Source: Euperipatoides rowelli | Lineage: Eukaryota > Onychophora > Udeonychophora > Euonychophora > Peripatopsidae | NCBI GenBank assembly: GCA_003024985.2 | Contig: PXIH01S0001788.1 | Direction: 5' to 3' (one strand) | DNA: 10,446 nt | Part shown: piece by piece, positions 8,357-10,446 of the stretch | How the letters are laid out: every line of letters begins with the position of its first letter | Position numbering within the stretch: the stretch's first letter is position 1 | Notes under the pieces: model-generated | Databases searched by the model: none | Seen by the model: the letters and a program-made list of their open reading frames with translations, nothing else | Told to the model about the DNA's origin: nothing | Program-made: the position numbers and the translations under genes

Positions 8357-8796
8357 CTCAAATTGGATTGGGGAAAGGGGAGAGAGAGTTTGACAAGAAT
8401 AAAGTGAATATAAAAGCAGTAAATATTTTTCAAATGCAAATATTACTGCCATCTAGTGATAAAATTAGATATTAAATAATATTTTAAAAATCTTTTCTAG
8501 CTAGAAACATAAAAAAATATGACAACATAGTACATAGTTTGCTGCTCGATTCTTGCAAATGGTATAATACCACTCTCTCCCTGTAAATTTACAAAATTAG
8601 TAGCAATGTTGCGTACGGAACAGGTTTTTTTTTTTTTTTTAATAATCAGTGATGTTATTACTGCATGTTCTATTTTAAATGCTAACTCTAGGTAAAGAAA
8701 GTTGATGTATTGTTTTTAAACATGGATTATTTTTATTTATTTATTTCTTGGGGGAGAAGGGGGGGGGAGGTAATTTTTTTTTAGCCATTACCTTTC
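8357..8796. other. AT-rich sequence without gene signal
   Basis: Contains a 16-T run near 8625, short ATTT repeats near 8731-8747 and a 9-G run at 8759-8767. A splice-like segment on the minus strand near 8520-8585 was examined and not accepted. The CTCF-like site is the only motif seen. Confidence 0.55.
8447..8459 (-). promoter_or_regulatory. CTCF-like core motif (candidate)
   Basis: The minus strand reads TCACTAGATGGCA, 12 of 13 matches to the CTCF core CCASYAGRKGGCR. It is about 530 bp upstream of the first visible exon and in the same orientation as the site at 5977. The match is suggestive only. Confidence 0.3.
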
Positions 8797-9354
8797 GGTC
8801 AGAATCGTTAGCTGCCCACCACTATTTTGCGGAAGAATATTAAATCTGTTGAACAAACTACACATCACATATGATCTGGCGTAGTTTATTCACAAGCTCT
8901 AATATCCCTCCACAAATTTGCAGTGAGATACGGGGAAATTTCAGCCTTCTGATAAAATTATGAGAAGATAGATTTTTCCTTTAAACAATATAGCGAATAA
9001 TATACCAACAACCAATTTATCAATGGAAAAAAATGTGCTTTTATGACTTTAATATTAAACAATGCATAAAAATTGAAATTAGCCGTATAAATAATGTATA
9101 TATTTATATAACATTCTAAAATATATTTATCATTTTAATTTTTTTCAAATTAATAAACTCTAATATGATTAATTTAATAATTTTTCTAAATANTAAATTA
9201 AATAACAAATAAATGCAAATTATTTATTCAAATTATTTAAATATATAATATGTTTAAAAAAATACTTAACATTAATAAACTAAGAAAGAACAGAAAAATT
9301 GAAAAGTAAAAAAAAATAATAAAAATAGTGGTGGGCAACTAATGGATTCTGACC
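8797..9354. repeat. Inverted repeat pair (32/33 nt) around an AT-rich core
   Basis: The left arm 8797-8828 reads GGTCAGAATC then GTTAGCTGCCCACCACTATTTT. The reverse complement of the right arm 9322-9354 matches at about 30 positions, with one gap. The interval between is about 490 bp and almost all A/T from 9050 on. Read outward, each arm starts AGTGGTGGGCA, a hAT-like terminus. So either this is one element with inverted subterminal repeats or two separate insertions facing away from each other. There is no coding frame. Position 9193 is N. Confidence 0.75.
8848..8893. repeat. Short imperfect inverted repeat
   Basis: GTTGAACAAACTAC (8848-8861) faces GTAGTTTATTCAC (8881-8893), with one gap and one mismatch across a 19-nt loop. 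It lies just inside the left arm of the larger inverted repeat and may be subterminal structure of the same element. Confidence 0.65.
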
Positions 9355-9992
9355 TAGCTTTCAACAGGTAAGAAGGTTTTATTTTTAATTAGACGTGACC
9401 TTTAAAATAATTAAAGCAATAAATAAGCTTCAAACTGATATTTTATTTTCTTCATCCATGAAAATAACATTTTATAAGACAGAAGTCAATTATTTTTATC
9501 ATTATGATTACAAAACTATCATTATGTTTCAAATATCAGGTATAGAGCTATTTAATTGGGACAACAAACATTTTCAATAAAATAGATCAAATGAAATTAT
9601 GCTCTTATTATTTCATCCCAGTAACTTTGTTAAAGGCAATTTATGGCAAATATATTACATAATTTAAAATAAAAACCCAAAACTGCATTAGAGCAAAGTT
9701 AATTATGCGGATTTCAATGAAGCAATTCTCTACAGAGAAGTATAGGGATGTACAGTATTATTAACTACTGTATCTTTTAAAATGAATGAACTTTAATAAT
9801 AACTGATAATATTTTCTTTACTTGAAGGTGGGAAATGGAATCAAATTAATATTTTGGTTTTTACCGACTCCATATTTTTTATGAACTTTATGGCAAAAAT
9901 NTTACTTTTGACTTAAATACAGGGAAGAGATCATAATTTTCCTTCACCATAAACTAGCATTGAAAAAAATATCAAAGTGTAAATTGTACGAA
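9355..9992. other. AT-rich sequence, nothing recognised
   Basis: A 61-codon plus-strand frame at 9395-9580 is AT-driven (F, I, K, Y, N-rich) with no domain features and is not called. Position 9901 is N. No exon, RNA gene or transposon terminus is clear. Confidence 0.55.
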
Positions 9993-10133
9993 CACTGTTG
10001 GGCAAGTTACTTTTCAAAATGAGATAGTTACAGTTACTAGTTTTTTTTTTTTTTTAAAGTAACCAGTTACACTTACTTTTTATCAAAGTAACTATAAAAG
10101 TTACTTTTTACTTTAATAATGAGGGGGGGGGGG
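9993..10133 (+). mobile_element. hAT-like transposon terminus, partial
   Basis: Begins CACTGTTGGGCAAGTTACTTTT, followed by repeated AGTTAC / AGTAAC words in both orientations. This resembles the known hAT-like termini CAGTGTTGGGCAAGTTACTTT described in animal genomes, and the second base pair triplet differs slightly (CACTG for CAGTG). Subterminal GTTAC/GTAAC repeats at about 10027-10110 flank a T run, and an 11-G run follows (10123-10133). The opposite end is not in the window or not recognised, so the true extent is unknown. Confidence 0.6.
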
Positions 10134-10446
10134 TCATTTTTGCCAATAAACCAAACATTTTCTATTTTAAATACACAACCGTTTGAATGCCTAATATTAA
10201 AGGGATTGATTACTATTAATAAAATTTGCTTGGAATATTCAGGTAAATAAAAAAATTTGCCTTATCTATTTTTATCTTTCACCATTCAACTTGTCCAGGT
10301 CAAGATTCTTTATATCAATTATTGGTACATATTGCAACCCGAACAAGGGAGTAATAAATATATTTATTAATTATATCACGTAATATGAAAAACTTTGATG
10401 CGCGGTATTACCCGCACCACGGTATTCCCCCCCCCACTTCCTCTAA
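10134..10446. other. AT-rich sequence ending in a GC-richer, poly-C edge
   Basis: No gene is seen. The last 50 bases hold GCGCGGTATTACCCGC, a second CGGTATT and a 9-C run (10427-10435). This may be part of the element starting at 9993 or of another repeat. Confidence 0.4.

Noticed and set aside
8520-8586. Possible minus-strand exon after TTTACAG, reading ESGIIPFARIEQQTMYY
   Set aside because: The acceptor is plausible but no good donor or phase link to exon 1 was found, and the length is too short to stand alone.

Overview
This window looks like AT-rich nuclear DNA from an animal. Coding potential is confined to short blocks bounded by consensus GT-AG splice sites. Most of the rest is intron and intergenic sequence with microsatellites, long homopolymer runs and decayed hAT-type DNA transposon copies. 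No bacterial-style gene organisation, rRNA, convincing tRNA or CRISPR array is visible. Two N bases (9193 and 9901) point to a draft assembly. The species cannot be fixed from the sequence.

One gene can be supported. It lies on the minus strand and five consecutive internal exons are visible, in transcription order 7913-7851, 6955-6823, 6466-6262, 5522-5239 and 1677-1578. All four junctions keep the reading frame across different intron phases (2, 0, 1, 0), which is strong evidence for a real gene. Together they encode about 261 residues: a basic N-terminal part, a stretch with six cysteines, a Lys/Glu/Arg-rich helix, an acidic serine-rich disordered part, a short acidic helix and an SPGGVVDPYPYL segment. 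The protein was not recognised. Both the start and stop exons lie outside the window or were not found.

Layout: 1-258 is an imperfect GA-rich low-complexity tract. 578-618 is a perfect 17-bp-arm hairpin in AT-rich sequence. 619-1577 lies 3' of the last visible exon and shows no exon. 1678-5238 is a large intron. It holds two hAT-type non-autonomous transposon copies (1943-2929 and 4789-5121, each with terminal inverted repeats and an imperfect 8-bp duplication) and, between them, a cluster of inverted repeats (3055-3087, 3345-3634, 3717-3750, 3783-3802). 5523-7850 holds three smaller introns. Upstream of the first visible exon (from 7914) the sequence is repeat-derived: a region with a 14-G run and a GC-rich island (about 8031-8356), an inverted-repeat pair 8797-8828/9322-9354 around a very AT-rich core, and a further hAT-like terminus starting near 9993.

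No novel multi-gene system was found. The most useful observations are the unrecognised conserved-looking gene, its competing splice donors, the transposon copies in its large intron, the cluster of inverted repeats, and over-representation of TACNGTA and of long C/G runs.
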